Origin: Rhizobiaceae bacterium
GTDB taxonomy: Bacteria; Pseudomonadota; Alphaproteobacteria; Rhizobiales; Rhizobiaceae
DNA length: 39,329 nucleotides
Direction: 5' to 3'
Assembly (NCBI GenBank): GCA_023953775.1
Contig: JAMLJD010000038.1
Location: 1 to 39,329 of the forward strand
The position numbers and the translations under genes are program-made. The first letter of the stretch is position 1. Every line of letters begins with the position of its first letter. A model generated the notes under the pieces. The model did no database searches. It was given only the letters and a program-made list of their open reading frames with translations, and was not told the origin of the DNA. Shown here in pieces: positions 27,264-36,025 of the stretch.

Positions 27264-27275
27264 CGCCGCGCCCTG

Positions 27276-27986
27276 TCAGTATCCGAGATATGAATTGCGG
27301 ATGGCTTCGTCGTCGCGGATTTCCGCGCTCGAACCGGAGAAGGCAATCGTGCCGGTTTCCAGCAGGTAGGCGCGGTCGGCCAGGTCGAGGGCCAGCGCCG
27401 CGTTCTGCTCGACCAGCAGCATCGACACCTTCATGTTCGTCTTGATGTCGTCGAGAATGCCGAAGAGCTCCTCGACGATCAGCGGCGCGAGCCCGAAGGA
27501 CGGCTCGTCCAGAAGCATCAGCCTCGGCTTGAGCATCAGCGCGCGGCCGATCGCCAGCATCTGCTGCTCGCCTCCCGACAGGGTTCCGGCCTGCTGGCCC
27601 GACCGCTCCCGCAGCCGCGGAAACAGCGCATAGACACGGTCGACGTCGTCGGCGACCTCGCCGCGAGGCCGCGTCATCGCGCCGAGATGGAGATTTTCCT
27701 CGACGGAAAGCGTGGTGAATGTGCCGCGGCCTTCGGGCACGTGGGCGATGCCGAGCCGCACGATGTCCTCGGTCTTGACCCTGTTGATCGGCTTTCCGTC
27801 GAACTCGATCGTTCCCGACCGCTTGATCATGCCGCACAGCGCCCTGAGCGTCGTCGTCTTGCCCGCGCCATTGGCGCCGAGAAGCGTCGTGACGCTGCCT
27901 TGTTCGATGTCGAAGTCGAGACCGTGCAGTACGTTGAAGGCGCCGTATGAGGCACGCAGATCCCTGACCGACAGCAGCATCGTCAC
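27276..27986 (-). CDS. livF: ABC transporter ATP-binding protein (LivF)
   Basis: A 236-residue cytoplasmic ATPase. Walker A is LLGANGAGKTT, the signature is LSGGEQQMLAIGRAL and Walker B is RLMLLDEPSFGL, followed by SMLLVEQNAALAL. The start may be the GTG at 27986, overlapping the livG stop as GTGA, or the ATG two codons later at 27980. It pairs with LivG to power the transporter. Confidence 0.94.
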   Translation of the reverse strand: MTMLLSVRDLRASYGAFNVLHGLDFDIEQGSVTTLLGANGAGKTTTLRALCGMIKRSGTIEFDGKPINRVKTEDIVRLGIAHVPEGRGTFTTLSVEENLHLGAMTRPRGEVADDVDRVYALFPRLRERSGQQAGTLSGGEQQMLAIGRALMLKPRLMLLDEPSFGLAPLIVEELFGILDDIKTNMKVSMLLVEQNAALALDLADRAYLLETGTIAFSGSSAEIRDDEAIRNSYLGY

Positions 27987-28768
27987 TTGCGGTCCCCCAG
28001 ATAGGCTCGGATGACCTCGGGGTCGGCCTGCACCGTCTCCGGCGAGCCCTCCGCGATCTTGCGTCCGAAGTTCAAGACGACGACGACGTCGGAGACCGCC
28101 ATGACGAGGTTCATATGGTGCTCGACCAGAAGGACGGTCACGTTGCGTTCGTCCCTGATCTTCTTGATCCGCTCGCCGAGTTCGGAGAGCTCGTCATGGT
28201 TGAGCCCGCCGGCCGGCTCGTCGAGCAGCAGCAGCTTCGGCTTGCTCGCCAGTGCCCGTGCCAGCTCGACGCGTTTCAGCGTCCCGAACGGCAGGCCGGC
28301 GACGGGGAGGTCGGCCGCGTCTCCAATGTCCAGATAGTCGATCAGCTCGTCGACGATTTCGTCGATCCTGCTTTCCTCGCGCCGGACCCAGGGCAGCCTG
28401 AGCGCGTCGCTGACGATGTCGCTGCGCGAAACCGAATGCGCGCCGATGCGGATGTTGTCGCGCACCGTAAGACCGCGAAACGAGGCGAGATTCTGGAATG
28501 TCCGGCCGACGCCGGCTTCCGCGATCCTGTGGGCCGGCCGGCTCAGAAGCGTCGCGCCTTCCATGAGGATGTCGCCCGAACTCGGCGTGTAGAGGCGGCT
28601 CAGGCAGTTGAAGAGCGTCGTCTTGCCGGCACCGTTCGGGCCGATGAGGCCGAGGATCTGCCCCTTTTCGATGTCGAAGCTGATGCCGTCGAGTGCCTTG
28701 ATGCCGCCGAAATGGACCGCGATGTCGCGCACCGAAAGCAGGGGGGCTCGGGGCGCGGCTGATGTCAT
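27983..28768 (-). CDS. livG: ABC transporter ATP-binding protein (LivG)
   Basis: A 261-residue ATPase and first gene of the operon. Walker A is LIGPNGAGKTTLFN, Walker B is LLLLDEPAGGLN, and the signature region reads LPFGTLKRVELARALA, where the usual LSYG is LPFG, as in many LivG proteins. ATG 28768 is taken because the ABC domain begins directly after it and the longer frame upstream crosses the promoter region shared with the IclR gene. Confidence 0.93.
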   Translation of the reverse strand: MTSAAPRAPLLSVRDIAVHFGGIKALDGISFDIEKGQILGLIGPNGAGKTTLFNCLSRLYTPSSGDILMEGATLLSRPAHRIAEAGVGRTFQNLASFRGLTVRDNIRIGAHSVSRSDIVSDALRLPWVRREESRIDEIVDELIDYLDIGDAADLPVAGLPFGTLKRVELARALASKPKLLLLDEPAGGLNHDELSELGERIKKIRDERNVTVLLVEHHMNLVMAVSDVVVVLNFGRKIAEGSPETVQADPEVIRAYLGDRK

Positions 28769-28908
28769 GTGCCCGCCCCGTCGCAAGGCACGCCCGCGAC
28801 GGCTACAGATCCGCAAGCCGTCGCTCTGTGGCGCTGCGGCATAGAGCATTGAACAATGCCGGACCGCCCGGCGGGCGGCCGCATCCCGATCTTCATTTCT
28901 CCTCCCGT

Positions 28909-28925
28909 ATTCCGCTGTGCGGAAT
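28909..28925. promoter_or_regulatory. Candidate IclR-type operator between livG and its regulator
   Basis: A perfect inverted repeat ATTCCGC-TGT-GCGGAAT in the 220-base divergent region. A seven-base arm with a short spacer is typical of IclR-family sites. It lies 63 bases before the regulator start and 140 before livG, so the regulator could control both directions. Confidence 0.5.
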
Positions 28926-28988
28926 TTGCTTTCGCATTTTTTTTGCAGTTGATAGTGTCGCGTTTGCGATGTCAACAGGGGAGCTTGC

Positions 28989-29810
28989 GTGGACACGATC
29001 GCGCGACCGGAGGGGGACGGTACTCTCGCAGGGAACGGTGCCGAGCCGAGCGACAGGAAGTTCGTCGTCGCGCTCGCCCGCGGTCTCGAGGTTTTGCGCG
29101 CGTTTCATGTCCGCGACGGCTTCCTCGGCAACCAGGAGATCGCCGACCGCACCGGTCTGCCGAAGCCGACGGTGACCCGGCTCACTTATACGCTGTGCAA
29201 GCTCGGCTACCTGATGCAGGTGCCGCGTCTCGGAAAATATCAGCTTGCCCCGTCGGCGATTACGCTGGGCTATTCAGCACTCGCCAATCTCGGAATTCGC
29301 CAGATCGCCCGTCCGCTGATGGAGGAACTGGCGGACTCTCTCGCGGCGCCCATCGCACTCGGCGTCACGGATCGAAACCGCGCTCTTTATGTCGATATTT
29401 CAAGAGGTTCTTCCGCTTTCACGATTCAACTCGAGATCGGCTCGCGCGTGCCGCTCGCCAAGACCGCGATGGGCTGGGCGCTGCTCGCCAAGATGACTAT
29501 GCCCGAGCGGACGGCGATCTATGACCGCCTTGCGGCGCGGCATGGCGCGGAGTGGCCGCTGCTGCACGCGAAGATCGAGCACGCCATAGCGGACTACCCC
29601 GCCAAGGGCTTCGTGACGGCGGACCAGACATGGCGCAACGACATCAGCGCCGTCGGCGTCGCGCTGCGGGCTGCCGACGGGTCGGGCGTCTACGGGCTCA
29701 ATTGCGGCGGGCCGCCGCACCAGTTTACGCGGCATACCATGGAGACCGTCTACGGGCCGGCCATGGTCGCTCTCGTGAAGCGGATCGAGAAGGTCCTCAA
29801 CGGAAGTTGA
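28989..29810 (+). CDS. IclR-family transcriptional regulator
   Basis: A 273-residue regulator. The N-terminal winged helix (about residues 24-86) includes FVVALARGLEVLRAF and NQEIADRTGLPKPTVTRLTY. The effector-binding GAF-like IclR domain (about 90-270) has PIALGVTDRNRALYVD, VPLAKTAMGWALLA and VYGLNCGGPP. The GTG start at 28989 is the only one that fits. It is divergent from the livGFHMK-type operon and probably controls it in response to the carried substrate or a breakdown product. Confidence 0.92.
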   Translation: MDTIARPEGDGTLAGNGAEPSDRKFVVALARGLEVLRAFHVRDGFLGNQEIADRTGLPKPTVTRLTYTLCKLGYLMQVPRLGKYQLAPSAITLGYSALANLGIRQIARPLMEELADSLAAPIALGVTDRNRALYVDISRGSSAFTIQLEIGSRVPLAKTAMGWALLAKMTMPERTAIYDRLAARHGAEWPLLHAKIEHAIADYPAKGFVTADQTWRNDISAVGVALRAADGSGVYGLNCGGPPHQFTRHTMETVYGPAMVALVKRIEKVLNGS

Positions 29811-29915
29811 TCCGGTAACGCGCCGGCTGGAAGCCGATCCGGGGCCTCAGCGTATTAACCCGCCAGTTACCATAGATATTTACGATGCACCGAACTTGGA
29901 TTCGGAGTGCGGTAA

Positions 29916-32048
29916 ATGTCAGGCGTTCGTTCCGCAGCAGATGATGTCGATATCGACCTCGGTCAGCTCTTTGCGAGCATCGCGAGGAACTGGCGGCGTA
30001 TCGCCATCGTGGCGCTGGCGCTGACGGCGATCGCCTTTATCGGCGTCACCCTGGCGACACCGAAATACGCGGCCGAGACCCGCATCCTCATCGAGACACG
30101 CGAATCGGTCTTTACCCGGCCCGAGAACAATGCGGATAGCGACCGGCCTATCCTCGACGAGGAGGGCGTGGTCTCGCAGGTCGAGGTCATCGCCTCCACG
30201 GACATTCTTAAGAAGGTCGCGTTGAAGCTCGATCTTGCCAGCCGCGATGAGTTCGATGCCAAGCCGTCCATGCTCGGCCGCGCCCTGGTCCTTGCCGGTC
30301 TCAAGAGCGACCCCGGCGAGATTCCGCCTGAGGAGCGCGTTCTGCGCGCCTTCCGCGAGAAGCTCGAGGTCTACCGCGTCGAGAAGTCCCGTGTGCTGGT
30401 CATCGAGTTCTCCTCGGAGGACCCGAAGCTCGCCGCCGAGGTGCCGAACGCAATCGCCGACGAATATATCGCGATGCAGCGCGCCGCGAAGCTGGAATCG
30501 AATTCCGACGCCACTGAATGGCTCGAGCCCGAGATCGCGGAATTGCGCAACCAGGTGCGCGAAGCCGAAGCGCGCGTCGCTGACTTCCGTTCCAAATACG
30601 ATCTCCTCGTCGGCCAGGACAATGCGGTGCTGGCCACCCAGCAGCTCTCCGAACTGTCGACCGAGCTGTCCCGCGTCCGCGCGAACCGTGCGGCTGCCGA
30701 GGCGAAGGCCAAGGCCGTGCGCTCGGCGCTGCAGGGCGGCGCATCGCTCGACACGATCCCGGATGTACTGGCTTCGGGCCTGATCCAGCGGCTGCGCGAG
30801 CGCCAGGTACAGCTCCGTGCCGACATTGCCGACCTGTCGACGACCCTGCTCGGCAACCATCCACGCATTCGCGCCCTCAATTCGCAGCTTTCCGATCTCG
30901 ACTCCCAGATCAGGCGCGAGGCACAGAAGGTGCTCGAGGGCCTGGAGACGGAGGCGAGCACGGCCAATTTCCGCGAGCAGCAGCTCGTCGCCGACCTGAA
31001 CAAGCTGAAGGCGGAATCGGCCCGCGCCGGCAACGAGCAGGTGGAACTGCGCGCCCTGGAACGCGAAGCCGCGGCGCAGCGCGAACTGCTGGAATCCTAT
31101 CTGACCCGCTATCGCGAGGCGGCGTCGCGCCGCGAACGCAACTACCTGCCGGCCGATGCCCGCATCTTCTCGCGCGCCACCGTGCCGTCGATCCCCTATT
31201 TCCCGAAAAAGATCCCGATCCTGGCGGCCACTTTCATAGCGGCGCTGCTGATCATGGCGATCGTCACCATGCTGCAGGAACTGTTCAGCGGCAGGGCCCT
31301 TCGGGCGGCCCCGGGTGCCGGCATCGAGCCGGTCACCGAGGTGGCGATGCGACCAAGCCGCGCCGAAGCCGACGTGCTGCGCCATGAGGAAGAAGCGGCC
31401 GCTGCGCGGGACGCCGGGTCCAGTCATGCCGCGATCCATGTTCCCGTCAACGGCGAGATCACCATAGGCGACGCGGCCGAGAAGCTGATCGCCAGCGGCG
31501 CAGCGCGCGCGCTCTTCGTGTCGCCCGAAGGCGACGATGCTGCCGCGGCCAGCGTGTTGGTGGCACGGGAGATCGCCGACGCCGGCCTGCGCGTCCTGCT
31601 GCTCGACCTCACTGCGTCGGGTGCCGCGTCGCGCGCCATGCTGGAAAGCCGCACCTATCGCGGCATCACCGACCTGCTTGCCTCGGAGGCACAGTTCTCC
31701 GACGTCATCCACGCCGATCCCTATTCGGAATGCCATGTGATTCCGACCGGTACCGCCAGCGCCGCTAAGGCGATGCGCGCCGCCGAACGGTTGCCGATCA
31801 TCATGGAATCGCTGACCACGGCTTATGATCTGGTAGTTGTCGAATGTGGTCCGGCCGATGCCGCCGGCATCAGGCGTCTCGCGGGAGCAGATACGGAGAT
31901 CTTCGTGAGCATGCTCGACCCGCAGGGCGTGGCTGCGCAATCCGCCGTCGGCTCGCTGAAATCGGCTGGCTATGGCGAGATCGCGCTGGTCAATCCCGTG
32001 GGCTACGAGCCGCCCTTCGATCCGATTCCTGGCCGCAGCGCGGCCTGA
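29916..32048 (+). CDS. Wzz/GumC-type polysaccharide co-polymerase with degenerate tyrosine-kinase-like domain
   Basis: A 710-residue inner-membrane protein that should set chain length and link synthesis to export. The Wzz domain (about residues 12-105) includes a first helix (RIAIVALALTAIAFIGVTLA). A long coiled-coil region (about 170-400) and a GNVR-like segment follow, ending at the second helix (IPILAATFIAALLIMAIVTM, about 430-450). The C-terminal domain (about 510-700) has the fold of BY-kinases such as ExoP/Wzc, but the P-loop is lost: SPEGDDAAAAS at 536-546 lacks GK(S/T), and no tyrosine-rich tail is present. The Walker A' segment is VLLLDLTASG. It is probably structural, not a kinase. 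ATTAACCC lies upstream, as it does upstream of the Wza-like gene. Confidence 0.9.
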   Translation: MSGVRSAADDVDIDLGQLFASIARNWRRIAIVALALTAIAFIGVTLATPKYAAETRILIETRESVFTRPENNADSDRPILDEEGVVSQVEVIASTDILKKVALKLDLASRDEFDAKPSMLGRALVLAGLKSDPGEIPPEERVLRAFREKLEVYRVEKSRVLVIEFSSEDPKLAAEVPNAIADEYIAMQRAAKLESNSDATEWLEPEIAELRNQVREAEARVADFRSKYDLLVGQDNAVLATQQLSELSTELSRVRANRAAAEAKAKAVRSALQGGASLDTIPDVLASGLIQRLRERQVQLRADIADLSTTLLGNHPRIRALNSQLSDLDSQIRREAQKVLEGLETEASTANFREQQLVADLNKLKAESARAGNEQVELRALEREAAAQRELLESYLTRYREAASRRERNYLPADARIFSRATVPSIPYFPKKIPILAATFIAALLIMAIVTMLQELFSGRALRAAPGAGIEPVTEVAMRPSRAEADVLRHEEEAAAARDAGSSHAAIHVPVNGEITIGDAAEKLIASGAARALFVSPEGDDAAAASVLVAREIADAGLRVLLLDLTASGAASRAMLESRTYRGITDLLASEAQFSDVIHADPYSECHVIPTGTASAAKAMRAAERLPIIMESLTTAYDLVVVECGPADAAGIRRLAGADTEIFVSMLDPQGVAAQSAVGSLKSAGYGEIALVNPVGYEPPFDPIPGRSAA

Positions 32049-32082
32049 CGGCAGCGTCCGGACAAGCACGGTTCGGCGCGGC

Positions 32083-33312
32083 TCAGTCGTCCTTGTCCGG
32101 GGCGGGTGCCTTTGATGCGCGGCTCTGGCGCAGTGCCTTAACCGCACGCCAGATGGTCCGGTTGTTCTTGACGAAACGCTTCAGCCGGGCCGACTGCCGC
32201 TTCGACGCCGCGAGCACGTGGCCCTTTGCCGTCAGCGGCATGAAACAGTCGAATTGTTCGAACTCGATGTCGCACCAGAGCCGCTTGTAGGGCTCGTCGC
32301 CGACGCTGAAATCATAGACCGCGAAGCCCTGGTCGCAGGCCTCCTGGATGTTGTCGAAGAACAGGAAGTCGCCGGGGCTGGCGCCTGCAAGTTCGTCGTC
32401 GGCAATCGCCCCGAACTCGCAGATCAGACGGTCGCCGCAGACGCTGGAGCCGGTGATCGCGCGGATCGTCCCGCCCACCTCGAGCGCATGGAGCACGAAT
32501 TGCGGCTTCTCGCCGGCGGCGCCGGCGAAGAGCTGCCTGAAAGCGCTGCGTACACCGTCCTCGGCGAAGACGTCCGCAATGCCCATCTTGGCGAAGCGCT
32601 CGGCCTTCATGACGAAAAACCGGTCGAGAACGGCATCGGTCTCCTGTGGCGTGGAGGCAGCGAACCGGCGAAACCCTCCATCCACCGCCTCGAACTTCCG
32701 CGTCTGCGAGCGGTGCTTCTTGCGCTTGCGCTTGCCCGACGAACGGTCAAGCAGGGCGTCGAAACCGCCAGTCAGGTCGACGGCGAGCGCGATGTTCGGG
32801 CTCGCCTCATGCGACATGCGGAGAAACGGGTTCTCGCTGACGCCGATCGATCGCGCCTGGCGTTCCAGGCTGAGCATGTCGATGTCGGGGCGTGCCGCGG
32901 CGATCTCGCGCCGAAGGGCCTGCAGTTCCGCGCCGCCGATATGTCCCGCCCAGCCGCGGCGCACCGCGGCGAAATTGCCGTTGGCGTGGCGACCGCCGAC
33001 GAACCGGGCGACGGTCCATGCTCCCTGTCGTACTACCTCGAGCGGCATCGCGAGCACGGTCTCGCTGCCCATACGCAGCGACGCCACGATGACCTCCGGC
33101 GCATTCTGCTCCGTCCAGGCGCGCGTCCATGCAGGCGACTGCGGTGGAGCGACGTCGGATGCATCGCAGAGCCGCTCGTAGTCCAGCAGCGCCTGCGCGT
33201 CGCACGGTCGGACCGCGCAGCGGACGTCCATCGCCGGCGCTGCCCGGCTTTCGGACCGGTGGGCGACGTGCGCGTTGCGGGAAAAGGAAATTGCCCCCAA
33301 GCTGTCAACCAT
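32083..33312 (-). CDS. CelD/BcsL-type GNAT acetyltransferase
   Basis: A 409-residue protein of the FemAB-like, double-GNAT family (BioF2-like acetyltransferase domain) found in exopolysaccharide and cellulose loci. It has no membrane segment. A very basic stretch at residues 193-206 (GKRKRKKHRSQTRK) is typical of the family, and the C-terminal GNAT half includes GDFLFFDNIQEACDQG and YDFSVGDEPYKRLW. It probably acylates a sugar or lipid-linked glycan intermediate. The start at ATG 33312 is uncertain; a later ATG at 33231 (MDVRCAV) is possible. It converges on the co-polymerase gene and diverges from the deacetylase gene. Confidence 0.8.
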   Translation of the reverse strand: MVDSLGAISFSRNAHVAHRSESRAAPAMDVRCAVRPCDAQALLDYERLCDASDVAPPQSPAWTRAWTEQNAPEVIVASLRMGSETVLAMPLEVVRQGAWTVARFVGGRHANGNFAAVRRGWAGHIGGAELQALRREIAAARPDIDMLSLERQARSIGVSENPFLRMSHEASPNIALAVDLTGGFDALLDRSSGKRKRKKHRSQTRKFEAVDGGFRRFAASTPQETDAVLDRFFVMKAERFAKMGIADVFAEDGVRSAFRQLFAGAAGEKPQFVLHALEVGGTIRAITGSSVCGDRLICEFGAIADDELAGASPGDFLFFDNIQEACDQGFAVYDFSVGDEPYKRLWCDIEFEQFDCFMPLTAKGHVLAASKRQSARLKRFVKNNRTIWRAVKALRQSRASKAPAPDKDD

Positions 33313-33397
33313 CCTTCAATCCTTGGCCCGTAAACATGGCCTTTCGACATTGGCGGCGCCGCCGCGTTGGCCATGAGTGCCACAAAAAGGTGAATGA

Positions 33398-34453
33398 ATG
33401 CTCGACAGGGGCGAAGCGGTCCGAAAGCTGGTCCTGAATGCCGCCAGGCTGACCGGCGCCGCCTCGCTCATGGCTCCCTATCTGGGAGGCATCGGCGCGA
33501 TCCTCATGCTTCACAGGGTGAGCGGCCGCTGCTTGAGGCCCGACGGCGTCAACCGCCACCTGACAGTCACCCCGGATTTCCTCGACGCCACCATCGCCGA
33601 CGTCAAGGCGCTCGGTTACGAGCTCGTGTCGATGGACGAGGCGGTAAGCCGCATCGGCGGAAAGGCCGGCCGCCGCTTTGCCGCGATAACCGCGGACGAC
33701 GCCTATCGCGACAATCTTCTCGAAGCACTGCCGATTCTCGAGAAGTATGACGCGCCGATCACGATCTATGTCTCGCCAGGGCTGACGAGTGGCATGCGCG
33801 ACCTGTGGTGGGAAGTCATCGAGGAGATCGTCTCCGCGCGGGAAGGGATCTACCTGAACACGCCCGGCGGGCGGGTGAACCTCGATTGCGGAACGCCGGC
33901 GCTCAAGCATGCGGCGACCGTCCGGCTGCACGAATATTTCACCGACGAGTTGCGCGAGGAAGACCAGCAGCACGTCTTGCGCGATCTGGCGCTCGCGGCG
34001 GGCATCGACGCCGGAGCCCACACCCGGCGCGCGCTCATGGACTGGGACGAGATCCGCCGGATCTCAACGCACCCGCTGGTGACGATCGGCGCCCATACGG
34101 TGAACCACTACAATCTCAAGCGGCTTTCGGCGGACAAGGCGCGCCGCGAGATCGCCGATGCCCCGCGGATCATCGAGATGGAGACGGGGCTGCGGCCGCG
34201 TCACATGGCCTATCCTTACGGTTACCTCGCCGCCGTGGGCGAGCGGGAGGTGAAACTAGCCGCCGAAGCCGGTTTCGCAAGCGCGGTGACCACGCGCCAC
34301 GGCGTGCTCAGCCCCGGCCATGCCCGCCATCTTCACGCCTTGCCGCGCATATCGCTCAACGGTCGCTACCAGAATGTCGCCCATGTGAGGACCATGCTGT
34401 CCGGCATCACCACGCCGATCGCCAATGCCGGCCGGCGGGTCGTGACGGTCTGA
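33398..34453 (+). CDS. Polysaccharide deacetylase family protein (NodB homology)
   Basis: A 351-residue carbohydrate-esterase-4 protein. Metal and catalytic motifs: motif 1 reads TADDAYRD (Asp100, Asp101), where TFDDG is usual; motif 2 is GAHTVNH with His233 and His237; AYPYG (271-275) follows. The N-terminus has no clear signal peptide, only the hydrophobic stretch GGIGAILMLHR. It would remove N- or O-acetyl groups from the exopolysaccharide or an intermediate. The two Asp and two His that bind metal and act as base are kept, so activity is plausible despite the changed motif 1. Confidence 0.88.
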   Translation: MLDRGEAVRKLVLNAARLTGAASLMAPYLGGIGAILMLHRVSGRCLRPDGVNRHLTVTPDFLDATIADVKALGYELVSMDEAVSRIGGKAGRRFAAITADDAYRDNLLEALPILEKYDAPITIYVSPGLTSGMRDLWWEVIEEIVSAREGIYLNTPGGRVNLDCGTPALKHAATVRLHEYFTDELREEDQQHVLRDLALAAGIDAGAHTRRALMDWDEIRRISTHPLVTIGAHTVNHYNLKRLSADKARREIADAPRIIEMETGLRPRHMAYPYGYLAAVGEREVKLAAEAGFASAVTTRHGVLSPGHARHLHALPRISLNGRYQNVAHVRTMLSGITTPIANAGRRVVTV

Positions 34454-34457
34454 ACGC

Positions 34458-34673
34458 TCAGGAGTTCGGCCGCGCCGGCCGCACCATCCACTTGACGATG
34501 GCCATGGCCGGCAGGACCCAAAGCAGGCCTGTGCCGAGGAAATAGGCCAGGTGGACGAGAGGTCCGGACTCGCCGAGACGGTTGACGGCAACAGCCATCG
34601 CCACCAGCGCGTACAGGATCACCAGCGTGACAAGCGCCAGCATGCCAATGAACGATCTCAGCCTGGGGTGCAT
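34458..34673 (-). CDS. DUF2842 small membrane protein
   Basis: A 71-residue protein with two membrane helices (FIGMLALVTLVILYALVAMA and VHLAYFLGTGLLWVLPAMA) and the ending AIVKWMVRPARP. This matches the DUF2842 family, restricted to alphaproteobacteria, of unknown function. It is commonly found near the COX15 gene, as here, with divergent transcription. Confidence 0.85.
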   Translation of the reverse strand: MHPRLRSFIGMLALVTLVILYALVAMAVAVNRLGESGPLVHLAYFLGTGLLWVLPAMAIVKWMVRPARPNS

Positions 34674-34835
34674 CGCGGTCTCCTAGCGTTGCCTGGCTTC
34701 TACGCCCGTCGCCGGCCTCTTTCAACGCGGACGGCCCCTGTCACGCGCGGCGCGATGCCGCGCGGCACGCTGGATGCTTGAAAGGCCGGGCGGCTTGTTG
34801 CACCTATCTGCGACACCTGAACCGGAATCCCCAGC

Positions 34836-35930
34836 ATGGCGGCCTTCAGCGGAACGGACGACATCGAGATGCTTCGCGACCGCGAGGCGCGAAACCGCGC
34901 GCAGGTGAGGGCATGGCTCTACGGCGTGCTCGTCGTCCTGTTCGCGCTCGTTCTGGTCGGCGGCGGCACGCGGATGATGGAGGCGGGGCTGTCGATCACC
35001 GAGTGGAAGCCGATCCACGGCGTCATCCCGCCGCTCAACGACGCGGAATGGCAGGAGGAATTCGCCAAGTACCGGCAGATCCCGGAATATGAGGCGATAA
35101 ACAAGGGCATGAGCCTCGACGCGTTCAAGACCATCTACTGGTGGGAATGGAGCCATCGGCTCCTGGCGCGCGGCGTCGGCTTCGTGTTCGCGCTGCCGCT
35201 TGCCTTCTTCTGGCTGACAGGCCGCCTGGAAAGACACCTGAAGCCGAAGCTGCTGGGCATCCTTGCCCTCGGCGGACTGCAGGGCGCGGTCGGCTGGTGG
35301 ATGGTCGCGTCGGGCCTCGTCGAACGTACGGACGTCAGCCAGTACCGGCTCGCCACGCACCTGACGATCGCCTGCCTCATCTTCGTCGCGACGATGAGCG
35401 TTGCGCGCGGGCTCGCGCCGCATAGCGGCGCGCCTGCCTCGTCCGGCACACGCCGTTTCGCGGGCTGGCTGGTCGCCGGCATCCTCGTCCAGATCTATCT
35501 CGGGGGGCTCGTGGCCGGTCTCAACGCGGGTCTCACCTACAACACCTGGCCGCTGATGGACGGCTCGCTGGTCCCGGGCGATCTCTTTGTCATGGATCCG
35601 GCCTGGATCAACCTGTTCGAGAATCCGAAGACCGTGCAGTTCGTCCACCGGCTCGGCGCTTACGCGCTGTTCGTGGCCGCGATCGTCCATATGGTGCAGG
35701 CATTGCGCAACGATGCCGCCACGCCGCACGCGCGTCGCGCCGTGGTCCTGGTCCTGCTGGTCACGACCCAGGCCGCCATCGGTATCGCCACGCTGCTGTT
35801 CGTCGTGCCGCTGCACTGGGCGCTGGCGCATCAGGGCTTCGCGCTTGTCGTGCTCGGCTTCGCAACCGCCCACTGGCGCGGGACGAAGGGCGCCTACGCG
35901 CTCGAAACCGGTCTTTCGGTGGCAAGCTAG
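34836..35930 (+). CDS. ctaA: Heme A synthase (COX15/CtaA type 2)
   Basis: A 364-residue inner-membrane enzyme that oxidises the C8 methyl of heme O to give heme A for cytochrome c oxidase. Eight helices in two four-helix halves. Heme-ligand histidines are His107 ([10 protein letters not shown]), His175 (LATHLTIA), His271 ([10 protein letters not shown]) and His332 (HWALAHQG). [20 protein letters not shown] is the family hallmark. The long loop of COX15-type members is present. Confidence 0.95.
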   Translation: MAAFSGTDDIEMLRDREARNRAQVRAWLYGVLVVLFALVLVGGGTRMMEAGLSITEWKPIHGVIPPLNDAEWQEEFAKYRQIPEYEAINKGMSLDAFKTIYWWEWSHRLLARGVGFVFALPLAFFWLTGRLERHLKPKLLGILALGGLQGAVGWWMVASGLVERTDVSQYRLATHLTIACLIFVATMSVARGLAPHSGAPASSGTRRFAGWLVAGILVQIYLGGLVAGLNAGLTYNTWPLMDGSLVPGDLFVMDPAWINLFENPKTVQFVHRLGAYALFVAAIVHMVQALRNDAATPHARRAVVLVLLVTTQAAIGIATLLFVVPLHWALAHQGFALVVLGFATAHWRGTKGAYALETGLSVAS

Positions 35931-36025
35931 CCCTCTGACGGCAGCCTTTTCTCCGCAATCGCCTTGAAATCAGACGGATTCGGACTCCAAGGTCACGGCA
36001 GCGAACGGATCTTGGGAAAGTGCAT

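Noticed and set aside
26386..27837. 483-codon frame that seems to fuse LivH to an upstream segment
   Set aside because: The upstream part is antisense-like noise from the livF gene in another frame; only the permease portion is real.
29919..32147. 742-codon minus-strand frame over the co-polymerase
   Set aside because: Shadow frame without domains; the plus strand has Wzz and kinase-like domains.
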